A DNA stretch of 64,000 nucleotides from Bradyrhizobium sp. WBAH42 (lineage in GTDB: Bacteria; Pseudomonadota; Alphaproteobacteria; Rhizobiales; Xanthobacteraceae). Every line of letters starts with the position of its first letter. The stretch's first letter is position 1. Below are positions 18,946-27,337 of this stretch, in pieces. Under the pieces are notes generated by a model that saw nothing but the letters and a program-made list of their open reading frames with translations, did not search any database and was not told the DNA's origin. The DNA lies in NCBI RefSeq assembly GCF_024585265.1, contig NZ_CP036533.1, forward strand, positions 2,675,001 through 2,739,000, given 5' to 3'. Both the position numbers and the translations under genes were made by a program.

Positions 18946-19161
18946 CTACGACGCCCGTGCCTGTTCCGCATCGCTCGCGCCGAGCGACGCGGCGTGTTCC
19001 TCGACGGCGGTGACGCCCTTGGGCGTCAGCTCGAACAGATCGCCGTCCTTCATCACGTAGCCGTCGGCGATCAATTGCCCCATCTTGCCCTGCCGGTCGT
19101 CGGCGAAGGCGACGGACTGGCTGATGTCCCGCAGGATCGAGAGCTCTTCGTCGTGCAACAT
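18946..19161 (-). CDS. Small hypothetical protein, possible winged-helix fragment
   Basis: A 71-residue protein ('MLHDEELSILRDISQSVAFA' at the start). The segment 'QLIADGYVMKDGDLFELTPK' followed by 'GVTAVEEHAA' looks like the recognition helix and wing of a small winged-helix domain. The start at 19161 is chosen because GGAGCG sits seven bases upstream; GTG at 19200 would give 84 residues. It lies 35 bp downstream of the small cysteine protein gene on the same strand and is probably co-transcribed. Confidence 0.65.
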   Translation of the reverse strand: MLHDEELSILRDISQSVAFADDRQGKMGQLIADGYVMKDGDLFELTPKGVTAVEEHAASLGASDAEQARAS

Positions 19162-19196
19162 GGCTTCGCGCTCCATTCGCGGGGATGGGTTCGTCC

Positions 19197-19439
19197 TCAC
19201 ATGCCGTGGCTCTGAAACACCTTGCTGCAGGGCTTCGACAGCTTGGCCCGATTGGCTTGCAGGCAGCTCTGCACCGCGCCGTCATTGCCGAGGTCCTTGC
19301 GGCAGAAGCGCTGGGCATCGCGCGAGCAGGCCTGCTGCTCCTGCGGCGTGCCCATATGGCCTTGGGCGAACGTGGGTGACGTCGACAGCCCGCTGAGGGC
19401 CGCCAGCGCGATCGTCGCCAGGAGAATCTTGCGGGCCAT
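19197..19439 (-). CDS. Small exported four-cysteine protein (2)
   Basis: An 80-residue precursor with a signal peptide ending near 'SPTFAQG'. The mature part has cysteines in exactly the C-X7-C-X12-C-X11-C pattern of the protein at 18414-18686, starting 'CSRDAQRFC' and ending 'LSKPC', with shared D-A-x-R residues between the first two cysteines. It is therefore a diverged paralogue. It is likely periplasmic, with two disulfides. Function unknown. Confidence 0.75.
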   Translation of the reverse strand: MARKILLATIALAALSGLSTSPTFAQGHMGTPQEQQACSRDAQRFCRKDLGNDGAVQSCLQANRAKLSKPCSKVFQSHGM

Positions 19440-19582
19440 CGGCGGCTCCAGTCTGTCAGGGGTTGAATTCAGGTCCAGCATGAACTCATCGCCTTGCCAC
19501 TTGTTCCCCTTATGGCGCCCGGCGCCCGCTGTTCAAGGTTCCCGCTGCGCTGCTATAACGCCGGCAAAGTGTGAGGTGCTTG

Positions 19583-20008
19583 ATGAAACGCTATCTGGTG
19601 TTTGCGCTGGTCGGCCCGTTCGTCGGCGGGTTCCTGCTGCTGCTGACGACGACCTACCAGTCCGGCTATTGGGCGCAGACCAATCTCGCCGAGGTCGGAA
19701 AGCTTTTCGCGGTGTTCTTCAAGACTCTGCAATACAGCTACCTGTTCGGCTTCCTCCCCTCGCTGATGATCGGCGCGGTCGACGACATCCTGCTCCACAT
19801 CCGCCGGATCGGTCCCGGCTTGCGGATGCTCCTGGTCGGCCTGTTCGCCTTCGTCCTGGCCTCGCTCACCTACAGCTCGCGCGGGCCGGATTCGGGCGCG
19901 GTGCAGTTCATCCTGTACGGGCTCGTGGGTTTCGTGCCGGCGGTGATTTCGTCCTGGCTCGTGCATCGCTATGTCGAGGAGCCGCAAGCCGCGCCGGCGC
20001 CGACCTGA
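19583..20008 (+). CDS. Inner membrane protein of unknown function (DUF5413-like)
   Basis: A 141-residue protein with four hydrophobic segments (about 5-25, 48-70, 81-98, 107-128) and a short hydrophilic tail. The sequence 'LPSLMIGAVDDILLHIRR' lies between the second and third helices. I link it to the DUF5413 family only from general resemblance. The start is the ATG at 19583 behind GTGAGGTG. The DUF4112 gene follows 45 bp later in the same direction. Confidence 0.75.
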   Translation: MKRYLVFALVGPFVGGFLLLLTTTYQSGYWAQTNLAEVGKLFAVFFKTLQYSYLFGFLPSLMIGAVDDILLHIRRIGPGLRMLLVGLFAFVLASLTYSSRGPDSGAVQFILYGLVGFVPAVISSWLVHRYVEEPQAAPAPT

Positions 20009-20053
20009 CGCGCGGCAGCAACCTCCGCCGCGCTGGCGCGTTCACTCGAGGCC

Positions 20054-20596
20054 ATGGGCATGCCCGACGACGACATCCTCGCTCCGCGCAAATCCCGTTC
20101 CGGGAGCAGCTCGCGTGCGCGCTTCTCGCGCGACGAGGCCCGCGGGCCGATCATCGACCAGGAAGGCCACGAGATCAGGCCCGAAAGGCTGGAGCAGGGA
20201 TTTCGCGAGTTCCGCTTCGAGTTCGGTCAAGGCGGCCCGTTCGGCAATCTGACCCGCGAGCAGCGGATCGCACGGCTCGAGGCGATCGCCAAGCTGCTCG
20301 ACGTCGCCTTCATCCTGCCCGGCACCAACATCCGCTACGGCATCGACGGGCTGATCGGCCTGATCCCCGTCGTCGGCGACATCATCACCACCGCGATCTC
20401 GCTGTGGCTGGTGCGCGAGGCCCGCGCGCTGGGCGCGCCCTGGCACATCACGGCGCGCATGCTCGGCAATGTCGCGGTCGACGGCGTGGTCGGCCTCGTC
20501 CCGTTCGCGGGCGACGCCTTCGACGTCATGTTCCGCGCCAACATGCGCAACGTCCGCCTCTTGCGCCGCTGGCTGGAAAAGCAGCCGCGGATGTAG
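20054..20596 (+). CDS. DUF4112 domain protein
   Basis: A 180-residue protein. Residues 1-70 are hydrophilic; from about 75 on the DUF4112 pattern is clear: 'LAKLLDVAFILPGTNIRYG'-like sequence, 'GIDGLIGLIPVVGDIITTAI', and 'GLVPFAGDAFDVMFRANMRN' near the end. It is predicted to sit in the inner membrane by two hydrophobic hairpins. Function is unknown. It is probably in an operon with the preceding membrane protein. Confidence 0.85.
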   Translation: MGMPDDDILAPRKSRSGSSSRARFSRDEARGPIIDQEGHEIRPERLEQGFREFRFEFGQGGPFGNLTREQRIARLEAIAKLLDVAFILPGTNIRYGIDGLIGLIPVVGDIITTAISLWLVREARALGAPWHITARMLGNVAVDGVVGLVPFAGDAFDVMFRANMRNVRLLRRWLEKQPRM

Positions 20597-20657
20597 TCTG
20601 GCTGAGAGCGCTCGCCGCGAGTCCGACTGGTCGACAATGCGCCGGATCTCCCAGAGT

Positions 20658-20737
20658 CGTCATTGCGAGCGCAGCGAAGCAATCCAGAATCTCTCCGCGG
20701 AGGGACTCTGGATTCCTTCGCTGCGCGCGCAATGACG
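20658..20737. repeat. Palindromic intergenic repeat, family A (copy 2)
   Basis: Runs from CGTCATTGCGAGCGCAGCG to CGCGCAATGACG, with the family hallmark GAAGCAATCCAGA and TCTGGATTCCTTCG inside. It lies between the convergent DUF4112 gene and the small gene at 20821. Confidence 0.85.
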
Positions 20738-20759
20738 GCCGGACAGCCCAAAAACACAA

Positions 20760-20791
20760 AAGGCGCGACGACCTTTCGGCCATCGCGCCTT
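20760..20791 (-). terminator. Intrinsic terminator
   Basis: On the minus strand, nine-base arms AAGGCGCGA and TCGCGCCTT close a hairpin that is followed by a T-rich run (TTTGTGTTTTTG). It lies 30 bases beyond the stop of the gene at 20821-21108. Confidence 0.8.
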
Positions 20792-20820
20792 CTGCGCACA
20801 TCGAACTTTGTTGCGAAAGC

Positions 20821-21108
20821 TTACGCCGCGTCGGCGTCGGTCTCCGCGGCCGGCTTGGGCCGGCGGGGCAGCGGGAAGGCATCGCTCTCGTACAGCGAGC
20901 GGATGCCGTTCTGGTCGAAGCGCGCTTCCTCGACCTGGAGATAGGCGCCGTTCAGCGAGTCCGTCGGCAACTGCTCCATCGCGAACTGCACGGCCTCGGC
21001 CGCCGTGCCGAACCGGCGATAGGTGAAGCCCGCGCGCTTCTTCTTGCGGATGGCGGCGGGGAAGAGCTCGGCGGAGGTGTTGAAGTTGAACGGACGCAGT
21101 GGACGCAT
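20821..21108 (-). CDS. Small hypothetical protein
   Basis: A 95-residue cytoplasmic protein beginning '[20 protein letters not shown]' with a basic patch '[13 protein letters not shown]', a helical centre ('[20 protein letters not shown]') and an acidic, Ala-rich tail. I do not recognise a family. The start is placed at 21108; a longer frame from 21192 adds a compositionally odd N-terminus. A good intrinsic terminator follows it. Confidence 0.7.
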   Translation of the reverse strand: MRPLRPFNFNTSAELFPAAIRKKKRAGFTYRRFGTAAEAVQFAMEQLPTDSLNGAYLQVEEARFDQNGIRSLYESDAFPLPRRPKPAAETDADAA

Positions 21109-21331
21109 GGTCAAAGACCTCGTGATCTTCTCTGGGGCTTTAAGCGCGTGGGGTTGGGGAGGGCAGGGGCCGCAATCGAGCGGGCCCGCCACATGTCATT
21201 GTCGCCCTCTAATATCCCTCTAATATAGGCCGATTTGACAAAAATGCGACCCCCGCGATGCGAGATGATGAATCCGCGCATGGCAGCTCCGCTGACCAAT
21301 AAAATCTTTATATTTCAATAACTTATATGGT

Positions 21332-21496
21332 TTAAACTTTGCCAAGAAGCAGCAGCACGACCAGGATGACCAGCACGACCCCGCCGATCCCCATGCCGGA
21401 ATGACCAAGGCCATAGCCGTAGCCGCCGAACCGTCCGGACAGGCCGCCGACGAGATAGATGATCACCAGGATGATCAGGATGGTCCCAAGCGTCAT
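21332..21496 (-). CDS. DUF3309-like small membrane protein
   Basis: A 54-residue protein. Residues 1-18 form a hydrophobic helix ('MTLGTILIILVIIYLVGG'), followed by a Gly/Tyr loop ('GRFGGYGYGLGHSGMGIGG') and a second hydrophobic helix ending 'VLLLLGKV'. This two-helix build with a glycine-rich hinge is that of DUF3309. GGGAGG stands six bases before the ATG, which strongly supports translation. Function unknown; such proteins are often stress-linked in rhizobia. Confidence 0.8.
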   Translation of the reverse strand: MTLGTILIILVIIYLVGGLSGRFGGYGYGLGHSGMGIGGVVLVILVVLLLLGKV

Positions 21497-21560
21497 GGCA
21501 TCCTCCCTGGCGGCCGCCGAATGCGATCATCGGCCGCACCGCCAGAGCAGAAAAGCACAT

Positions 21561-21597
21561 CGCGCCGCCGGGTTCCACGGGGGAACCCGGCGGCGCG
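21561..21597 (-). terminator. Intrinsic terminator after msrB
   Basis: Sixteen-base perfect arms (21561-21576 and 21582-21597) with a five-base loop, all GC-rich, followed on the minus strand by a short T-run (CTTTTC). It begins five bases after the msrB stop codon, read leftward. Confidence 0.82.
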
Positions 21598-21602
21598 CCG
21601 CG

Positions 21603-22022
21603 TTATTTGGGCTCGAGCTTCAGCGCCGCGGAATTGATGCAGTAGCGCAGGCCGGTCGGCCCGGGGCCGTCGGGGAAGACGTGGCCGAGATGGCCACTGC
21701 ATTTGGAGCAGAGCACCTCGGTGCGGATCATGCCGTGGCTGGTGTCCCGCTCCTCGTCGATGTGGCTCTCGGCCGCCGGCTGGGTGAAGCTCGGCCAGCC
21801 GCAGCCGGAATCGAACTTGGCATCCGACTCGAACAGCACGTTGCCGCAGCCGGCACAGACATAGGTGCCGACACGGTGCTCGTGCTCATATTCGCCCGAG
21901 AAGGGACGCTCGGTCGCCTTCTCGCGCAGCACGGCGTATTGCATCGGCGATAGCTCGCGCCGCCACTGCTCTTCGCTCTTGATGACCTTGTCCTCGGTCG
22001 CTTTCGTCTTGGTGTCGGGCAT
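21603..22022 (-). CDS. msrB: Peptide-methionine (R)-S-oxide reductase
   Basis: A 139-residue enzyme that repairs R-methionine sulfoxide in proteins. Zinc ligands are the two CxxC pairs Cys56/Cys59 ('YVCAGCGN') and Cys105/Cys108 ('[13 protein letters not shown]'). The catalytic Cys128 is in '[11 protein letters not shown]', and Cys74 of 'DSGCGWPSF' can act as the resolving residue. No signal peptide is present, so it should act in the cytoplasm, whereas the MsrA encoded just upstream is exported. The gap to msrA is 30 bp. Confidence 0.95.
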   Translation of the reverse strand: MPDTKTKATEDKVIKSEEQWRRELSPMQYAVLREKATERPFSGEYEHEHRVGTYVCAGCGNVLFESDAKFDSGCGWPSFTQPAAESHIDEERDTSHGMIRTEVLCSKCSGHLGHVFPDGPGPTGLRYCINSAALKLEPK

Positions 22023-22052
22023 GGGTCTCCCGTTGCTTTGGTGATCTTTCGA

Positions 22053-22757
22053 TCAGTTGGTGGCCTTGCCGGCATTCACCAGCGTCGGCTTCTCAATGTA
22101 GTTATCCGCGAACAGCTTTTTCAGGTTCTCGACCTTCGGGATGTCGTTATAGGCGATGTAAGGCTGGTTCGGGTGCAGCGTCAGATAGTCCTGGTGATAG
22201 GCCTCCGCCGGATAGAACGCCTCCAGCGCGCCGATCTTGGTCACGATCGGCTTGTTGAACACCTTCGCGCCGTTGAGCTGGGCGACATAGGCCTCCGCCA
22301 CCTTCTTCTGCTCGTCCGACGTGGTGAAGATGGCCGAGCGATATTGCGGGCCAACGTCGGGGCCCTGGCGGTTGAGCTGGGTCGGGTCGTGCACCACCGA
22401 GAAGTAGATCTGGAGGATCTTGCCGTAGGAGATCTTCTTCGGGTCGTACTTGATCTCGACCGATTCCGCATGGCCGGTGCGGCCGCTCGACACCGCCTGG
22501 TAGTCTGCGGTCGCCTTGGTGCCGCCGGCATAGCCGGACACCGCGTTGACTACGCCGGCCGTGTGCTGGAAGACGCCTTGCACGCCCCAGAAGCAGCCGC
22601 CGGCGAGCACGGCGGTCTGGATGCCGCTTGCGGGCGAAGCGTCCAATGCGGGAGCTGGGATCACGACCGCCTCCTCCGCGGCCCGGGACGGCATCAAGAA
22701 AGCCAGCGTCACGGCGGTGGTTGCGGCGAGCAGGGTGGCGAGGGCGGTTCGGCGCAT
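22053..22757 (-). CDS. msrA: Peptide-methionine (S)-S-oxide reductase, exported form
   Basis: A 234-residue protein with an N-terminal signal peptide (about 1-27) and the MsrA fold. The catalytic motif 'AGGCFWGVQG' holds Cys55, and 'VVSGYAGG'-type and 'YHQDYL' family blocks follow. Cys55 is the only cysteine in the whole protein, so it lacks the usual internal resolving cysteine and must be reduced by an outside partner. The start at 22757 has AGAGGA upstream. It is the first gene of an msrA-msrB operon and is likely to repair oxidised periplasmic proteins. Confidence 0.93.
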   Translation of the reverse strand: MRRTALATLLAATTAVTLAFLMPSRAAEEAVVIPAPALDASPASGIQTAVLAGGCFWGVQGVFQHTAGVVNAVSGYAGGTKATADYQAVSSGRTGHAESVEIKYDPKKISYGKILQIYFSVVHDPTQLNRQGPDVGPQYRSAIFTTSDEQKKVAEAYVAQLNGAKVFNKPIVTKIGALEAFYPAEAYHQDYLTLHPNQPYIAYNDIPKVENLKKLFADNYIEKPTLVNAGKATN

Positions 22758-23023
22758 GGCAATCCTCTTTCGGCAATCCTCTTTTGGGAGGTCTGACAGT
22801 CTAGGGTGGACGGGACCGGGCGAACAGCCTGCCCCGCCGCGTTTTCGCATCATCCGAGATACGGGCCGAGCCGCCGATTGTTACGCCGGGGCGGACACGA
22901 GACCGTGAGGACGCGCAGGGGTGACGCGGCAACCGGCCCGCTTGGCGGGGTGCGGAACTCCGCGCTAGATGAACCGGCGCGATCGACGATCGACCAAATG
23001 GTGGCTGGAGCTGGCCTGACAAC

Positions 23024-24712
23024 ATGCTGCGCGTCGTATTCCTGATCCTCGCCGTCCTCGCCGCCGGCACTTGCAGTGCCGCGGCCGATCCCCAACCCGG
23101 CGACGATCTCGCTTTGTGCCGCGACCGTCAGGCCGAGCTGCAGGCCCGCGCCACGGTTTGCGAGAACCTGCTGAACGCCGATCGTCTCACCGGCAAGGAC
23201 AAGGCGATCGCCCTGTCCGTGCGCGGCAATATCCTGCTCAACAAGCGCGACCATGTCCACGCGATCGAGACGCTGTCCATGGCCATCGACCTCGATCCGG
23301 ACAACGTCGTCGCGCTCAACCTGCGCGGCCTCGCCTATGAGCGCAGCGGACAGGAGGATCTCGCGATGGCCGACTACAACCTCGCGCTCCAGAAGCGCCC
23401 GGCCTATGGCGTTCCCTACAACAACCGCGGCGTCATCCACGCGCGCCGCGGCGCGCTGCAGAGCGCGATCGACGATTTCAGCCTGTCGATCAAGTACACG
23501 CCCAAATTCCTGCTCGCCTGGACCAATCGCGCCCGCGCGCGCACGCTGATGAAGGATTTCGACGGCGCCATCGCCGATTTCGCCGAGGCCGAGAAGATTG
23601 ATGCGGCCGCGCCGCAGATCGCCGGCAATCGCTGCGTCACCTACGGCATGATGGGCAAGTTCGACCGCGCCCTGGCCGATTGCAACGGCCTGATCGAGAA
23701 GCAGCCCAGGAACGTGTTCGCGATCAACAACCGCGCTGACGTCAACATGATGAAGGGCGATCTCGACGCCGCGCTGAAGGATTACAACACGGCCATCCAG
23801 ATCAACCCGAACAACGTCCGCGCCCATGCCGGCCGCGGCCAGATCTACGAGCGGCGGAAGGATCTCGCGCAGGCCCGCGCCGATTATCGCGCCGCGGCCT
23901 ATTCGCTGACGAGGTTCGACGACACCGAGGTTGCGCGCGCCCGCGCCATCGCGCAGGAGCGGCTCGCCGCCCTGTCGCCGAAAGAAGCGGCGGGCGCGAC
24001 GACCGGCCGTCGCGTCGCGCTTGTGATCGGCAACGGCGCCTACAAGAACGCCCACCCGCTGCCCAATCCGCCGCGCGATTCGAAGCTGATCGCGGGCGTG
24101 CTGCGCGACCTCGGCTTTCAGACCGTGCTCGACACCAAGGACCTCACCCGCGATACGTTCTTTCAGACCCTGAAGGCCTTCGCCGAGGAAGCGGAAAAAG
24201 CCGATTGGGCCGTGGTCTATTATGCCGGCCATGGTTTTGAGATCGGCGGGGTAAACTATCTCGTTCCGGTCGACGCCAGGCTCACCGCCGACAAGGACGC
24301 CGAGACCGAGGCCGTCGCGCTCGAGCAGGTGATCGCTGCGGTCGGCGCCGCGCGGAAAGTCCGCCTCGTTGTCCTCGATGCCTGCCGCGACAATCCGTTC
24401 GCGCCGGCCATGCAACGCACCCTGTCGCTGAAGCTGGTGGAGAAGGGCTTTTCCAACATCGAGCCCGGTGCCGGCTTCATGGTGGTCTACGCCGCCAAGC
24501 ACGGCGAGACCGCGATGGACGGCGACGGTGCCGCCAACAGCCCGTTCGCCACCGCGCTCGCCCGCGAGATCAAGCAGCCGCGCGTCGAGATCCGAAAATT
24601 GTTCGACATCGTCCGCGACGACGTCTGGGCCGCGACCAAGCACGGGCAGCAGCCGTTCACATATGGGTCGCCGCCAGGCCGCGAGGATTTTTACTTCGTC
24701 GCGGGGAAGTGA
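23024..24712 (+). CDS. TPR-repeat protein with C-terminal caspase-like (peptidase C14) domain
   Basis: A 562-residue exported protein. A signal peptide (about 1-22) is followed by about six tetratricopeptide repeats over residues 60-310 (for example 'AIETLSMAIDLDPDNVVALN'). A caspase p20 domain starts at residue 330 ('RVALVIGNGAYKN'), with the catalytic His403 in 'YYAGHGFEIGG' and Cys454 in 'LDACRDNPF'; the spacing is normal for an active metacaspase-like enzyme. The C-terminus 'REDFYFVAG' closes the domain. It probably acts in the periplasm. The substrate is unknown; TPRs suggest it binds partner proteins. It is monocistronic. Confidence 0.88.
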   Translation: MLRVVFLILAVLAAGTCSAAADPQPGDDLALCRDRQAELQARATVCENLLNADRLTGKDKAIALSVRGNILLNKRDHVHAIETLSMAIDLDPDNVVALNLRGLAYERSGQEDLAMADYNLALQKRPAYGVPYNNRGVIHARRGALQSAIDDFSLSIKYTPKFLLAWTNRARARTLMKDFDGAIADFAEAEKIDAAAPQIAGNRCVTYGMMGKFDRALADCNGLIEKQPRNVFAINNRADVNMMKGDLDAALKDYNTAIQINPNNVRAHAGRGQIYERRKDLAQARADYRAAAYSLTRFDDTEVARARAIAQERLAALSPKEAAGATTGRRVALVIGNGAYKNAHPLPNPPRDSKLIAGVLRDLGFQTVLDTKDLTRDTFFQTLKAFAEEAEKADWAVVYYAGHGFEIGGVNYLVPVDARLTADKDAETEAVALEQVIAAVGAARKVRLVVLDACRDNPFAPAMQRTLSLKLVEKGFSNIEPGAGFMVVYAAKHGETAMDGDGAANSPFATALAREIKQPRVEIRKLFDIVRDDVWAATKHGQQPFTYGSPPGREDFYFVAGK

Positions 24713-24738
24713 GGGGAATACTCGCGCCACATCTGCGG

Positions 24739-24835
24739 TGCCGTAGGGTGGGCAAAGGCGCAACGCGCCGTGCCCACGATCTCTCTCCTCAAGCAATAGT
24801 GCGTGGGCACGCTGCGCTTTGCCCACCCTACGGCA
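24739..24835. repeat. Palindromic intergenic repeat, family B (copy 3)
   Basis: TGCCGTAGGGTGGGCAAAG and complement form the outer arms, with CGTGCCCACG and GTGGGCACG inside. It lies between the convergent caspase-like and helicase genes. Confidence 0.87.
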
Positions 24836-24842
24836 GCGGACT

Positions 24843-25958
24843 CTAGACGACGATGCTCAACCGCTTCGCCGCTCGCGTGATCCCCGTGTACAGCCACCGT
24901 GCCCGCGAATCCTGGAACGCAAAGCTCTCGTCGAACAGCACGACATCGTCCCATTGCGAGCCCTGCGACTTGTGCACGGTCAGCACGTAGCCGTAGTCGA
25001 ACTCGTCATAGGGCTTGCGCTGCTCCCAGGCGATCTGCTCGACGCCGCCCTCGAAGCAATCGGCGCGCACCGAGACCTTGGTCACCTTGTGGCCGAAATC
25101 CTCGTCCGGCGATAGCCGCATCGAGAGGATGCGCGATTTCGAGCGCGAGGTGTTGCGCGACTTGACGCGCCACAGGCCGCCGTTGAACAGGCCCTTCTTG
25201 CGGTTGTTGCGCAGGCACACCAGCTTGTCGCCGGCGACCGGAAACGGATCCTCGATGTTCTGGCGCTGGCGCACCCGCATGTTGTAGGCGCGGCGCGTGT
25301 TGTTGCGGCCGACCAGGATCTGGTCGGCGCCCATGACGCGATCGGGGTCGAGCTCCTTCCGCGACACCACTTCGCTCTCGCCGTAGCGGCCGATGTCGAG
25401 CTCGCGGCCCTCGCGCACGTCCATCGACATCCGCACGATCGGGTCGTCTTGGGCCTGGCGATGCACCTCGGTCAGCATCGCGTCGGGTGTGGTGTTGGTG
25501 AAGAAGCCGCCGCCCTGGATCGGCGGCAGCTGCGCGGGATCGCCCAGCACGAGGAGAGGACAGTCGAACGACATCAGGTCGCGACCCAGTTCGGCATCGA
25601 CCATCGAGCATTCGTCGATCACGATCAGCTTCGCTTTCGAGGCCGGCGCATCGTCCCACAACTCGAAGCTCGGCTGCTCCTCGCCGGATTCGCGGGCGCG
25701 GTAGATCAGCGAATGGATGGTGGAGGCGCCGTCGCAGCCCTTGTTGCGCATGACGAGGGCCGCCTTGCCGGTGAAGGCGGCGAACTTCACCTCGCCGTCG
25801 ACGCCCTCGGCGATGTGCCGCGCCAGCGTGGTCTTGCCGGTGCCGGCGAAGCCGAACAGGCGGAACACCGGCGGCGTGCCGCCCCGTCCCGGCCTGGCCT
25901 TGAGCCAGTCGCCGACGGCTTTGAGCGCAGCATCCTGATGCGGGGTGAAAGTGGCCAT
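24843..25958 (-). CDS. RecD/Pif1-like ATP-dependent helicase
   Basis: A 371-residue single-polypeptide superfamily 1B helicase. Motifs in order: Walker A 'GFAGTGKTTLARHIAEG' (about 34-50), motif Ia 'AAFTGKAAL', motif II 'LIVIDECSMVD' (Walker B), motif III 'LVLGDPAQLPPI', and the C-terminal motifs 'YVLTVHKSQGSQWDDVVLFD' and 'WLYTGITRAAKRL'. It resembles the small RecD-like proteins of Rhizobiales rather than full RecD2 (no large N-terminal domain). It is expected to unwind DNA 5' to 3'; the exact process is unknown. Confidence 0.9.
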   Translation of the reverse strand: MATFTPHQDAALKAVGDWLKARPGRGGTPPVFRLFGFAGTGKTTLARHIAEGVDGEVKFAAFTGKAALVMRNKGCDGASTIHSLIYRARESGEEQPSFELWDDAPASKAKLIVIDECSMVDAELGRDLMSFDCPLLVLGDPAQLPPIQGGGFFTNTTPDAMLTEVHRQAQDDPIVRMSMDVREGRELDIGRYGESEVVSRKELDPDRVMGADQILVGRNNTRRAYNMRVRQRQNIEDPFPVAGDKLVCLRNNRKKGLFNGGLWRVKSRNTSRSKSRILSMRLSPDEDFGHKVTKVSVRADCFEGGVEQIAWEQRKPYDEFDYGYVLTVHKSQGSQWDDVVLFDESFAFQDSRARWLYTGITRAAKRLSIVV

Positions 25959-26057
25959 GTCTGTCTTGAGGGAGCGGCGAATGAGGCGATTCGCCTTCCC
26001 CCAAAACTAACCATTCGGCCCGCCCGTTCAAGCGTAGGGAGGCCGTTCCCCGCGGCC

Positions 26058-26190
26058 CATCCTTCGAGACGCCCGCCTTTGGCGGGCCCTCAGGATGAGG
26101 GCGGAGTGTGTGGCAGCAGTTTCGGCAGGCGAAGATGCCGCTCAGCCTCATCCTGAGGAGACCGCTGAAAGCGGTCGTCTCGAAGGACGA
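26058..26190. repeat. Palindromic intergenic repeat, family E (copy 1)
   Basis: Outer arms CATCCTTCGAGACG and GTCTCGAAGGA, and inner CTCAGGATGAGG with CCTCATCCTGAGG, plus small GCCCGCC/GGCGGGC and GACCGCT/AGCGGTC stems. A second copy is at 36092. It lies between the divergent-start helicase gene and the end of napC, just past the nap operon. Confidence 0.82.
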
Positions 26191-26216
26191 GGCGCTTGCT
26201 CAGGCCTCGCCAAGCC

Positions 26217-26870
26217 CTACTGCCAGCCGGGAACGCCGCGCATGTCGGGCAGCTGGTGGGCGATGCCCTTGTGGCAGTCGATGCAGGTCTTTTCCTTGGT
26301 GAACAGGAAGCGCTGGTGCGCCACCGAGGCCCGCGGCGACTGCTTGGTGATGTCCATGGAATCGGCGCTGTGGCAGTTGCGGCATTCCAGGGAATCATTG
26401 GCCTTGAAGCGCGCCCATTCATGCGCGGCGAGCTCGAGCCGGTGATCCCTAAATTTCTCTCTCGTGTCGATCGTGCCGAAGATCTTGCCCCAGACCTCCT
26501 TGGAGGCCTGCATCTTGCGCGCGATCTTGTCGGTCCAGTTGTGCGGCACGTGGCAGTCCGGGCAGGTCGCGCGCACGCCGGAGCGGTTGGAGAAGTGGAT
26601 GGTCGACTTCAGCTCCGCGTAGACGTTGTCCTTCATCTCGTGGCAGCCGGTGCAGAATTTTTCGGTGTTGGTGATTTCCAGCGCGGTGTTGAAGCCGCCC
26701 CAGAAGATCACGCCGGCGACGAAACCGGCCAGCACCAGGGTGCCGAGGGCGAACACCGAGCTCGGCCGGGTCAGCACCTGCCAGAGCTCGAGCAGAAATG
26801 CCCAGCTGCGCGCGATGAAGCCGCGCTTGGCCTTCAGCTCCGCATTGGGCTCGTCAGCAGTCGTCGTCAT
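26217..26870 (-). CDS. napC: NapC/NirT tetraheme c-type cytochrome
   Basis: A 217-residue membrane-anchored quinol dehydrogenase. One N-terminal helix (about residues 40-62) is followed by four CxxCH heme sites: 'FCTGCHEM', 'TCPDCHVPH', 'ECRNCHSAD' and 'TCIDCHKGI'. It passes electrons from the quinol pool to NapB/NapA in the periplasm. The start at 26870 overlaps the napB stop by four bases (ATGA). It is the last gene of napEDABC. Confidence 0.94.
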   Translation of the reverse strand: MTTTADEPNAELKAKRGFIARSWAFLLELWQVLTRPSSVFALGTLVLAGFVAGVIFWGGFNTALEITNTEKFCTGCHEMKDNVYAELKSTIHFSNRSGVRATCPDCHVPHNWTDKIARKMQASKEVWGKIFGTIDTREKFRDHRLELAAHEWARFKANDSLECRNCHSADSMDITKQSPRASVAHQRFLFTKEKTCIDCHKGIAHQLPDMRGVPGWQ

Positions 26871-27337
26871 CGCCGGCCACCCGGACTTGCACGCGACAGC
26901 AGCGTGTCGATGTCGGTGAAATCGTTGCTGACCGGCGGATTGGCGGTGTTCTGCGGCACGTGGCATTCGGTGCAGAAAAAGCGGCGCGGCGAGACCGAGG
27001 CCAGGAACTGGCCGTCGCGATCCATGAAGTGCGTGATCGAGACCATCGGCGCCTGCGACTCGGCGGTGCGCGCCCGCGCGTGGCAGGACAGGCATTTGTT
27101 GCCGTTGAGGTCGACCTGATAGCCGTCGATATTGTGCGGGATGACGGGCGGCTGCTCCGGATAGTTGCGCACCTCCTTCTCGGAGGTGTTGCGGTTCGGC
27201 AGCATCGGCGGCGCCGGGCCCTCGTCGTTGAGCGGGGTCGGGCCGCGCAGGCCGGAGGTCACGGTCTGCGCCGTCAGCGAGCCCGTGCCCGCTGCGATCG
27301 CGAAGGCGAGCAGGATGATTGCGGATCGTTTCATCAT
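26867..27337 (-). CDS. napB: Periplasmic nitrate reductase diheme cytochrome subunit
   Basis: A 156-residue precursor with a signal peptide (about 1-24) and two CxxCH heme sites, Cys82-His86 ('KCLSCHAR') and Cys122-His126 ('FCTECHVPQ'). '[14 protein letters not shown]' is a NapB hallmark. It accepts electrons from NapC and feeds NapA. Four-base ATGA overlaps join it to napA upstream and napC downstream, so the three are translationally coupled. Confidence 0.95.
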   Translation of the reverse strand: MMKRSAIILLAFAIAAGTGSLTAQTVTSGLRGPTPLNDEGPAPPMLPNRNTSEKEVRNYPEQPPVIPHNIDGYQVDLNGNKCLSCHARARTAESQAPMVSITHFMDRDGQFLASVSPRRFFCTECHVPQNTANPPVSNDFTDIDTLLSRASPGGRR

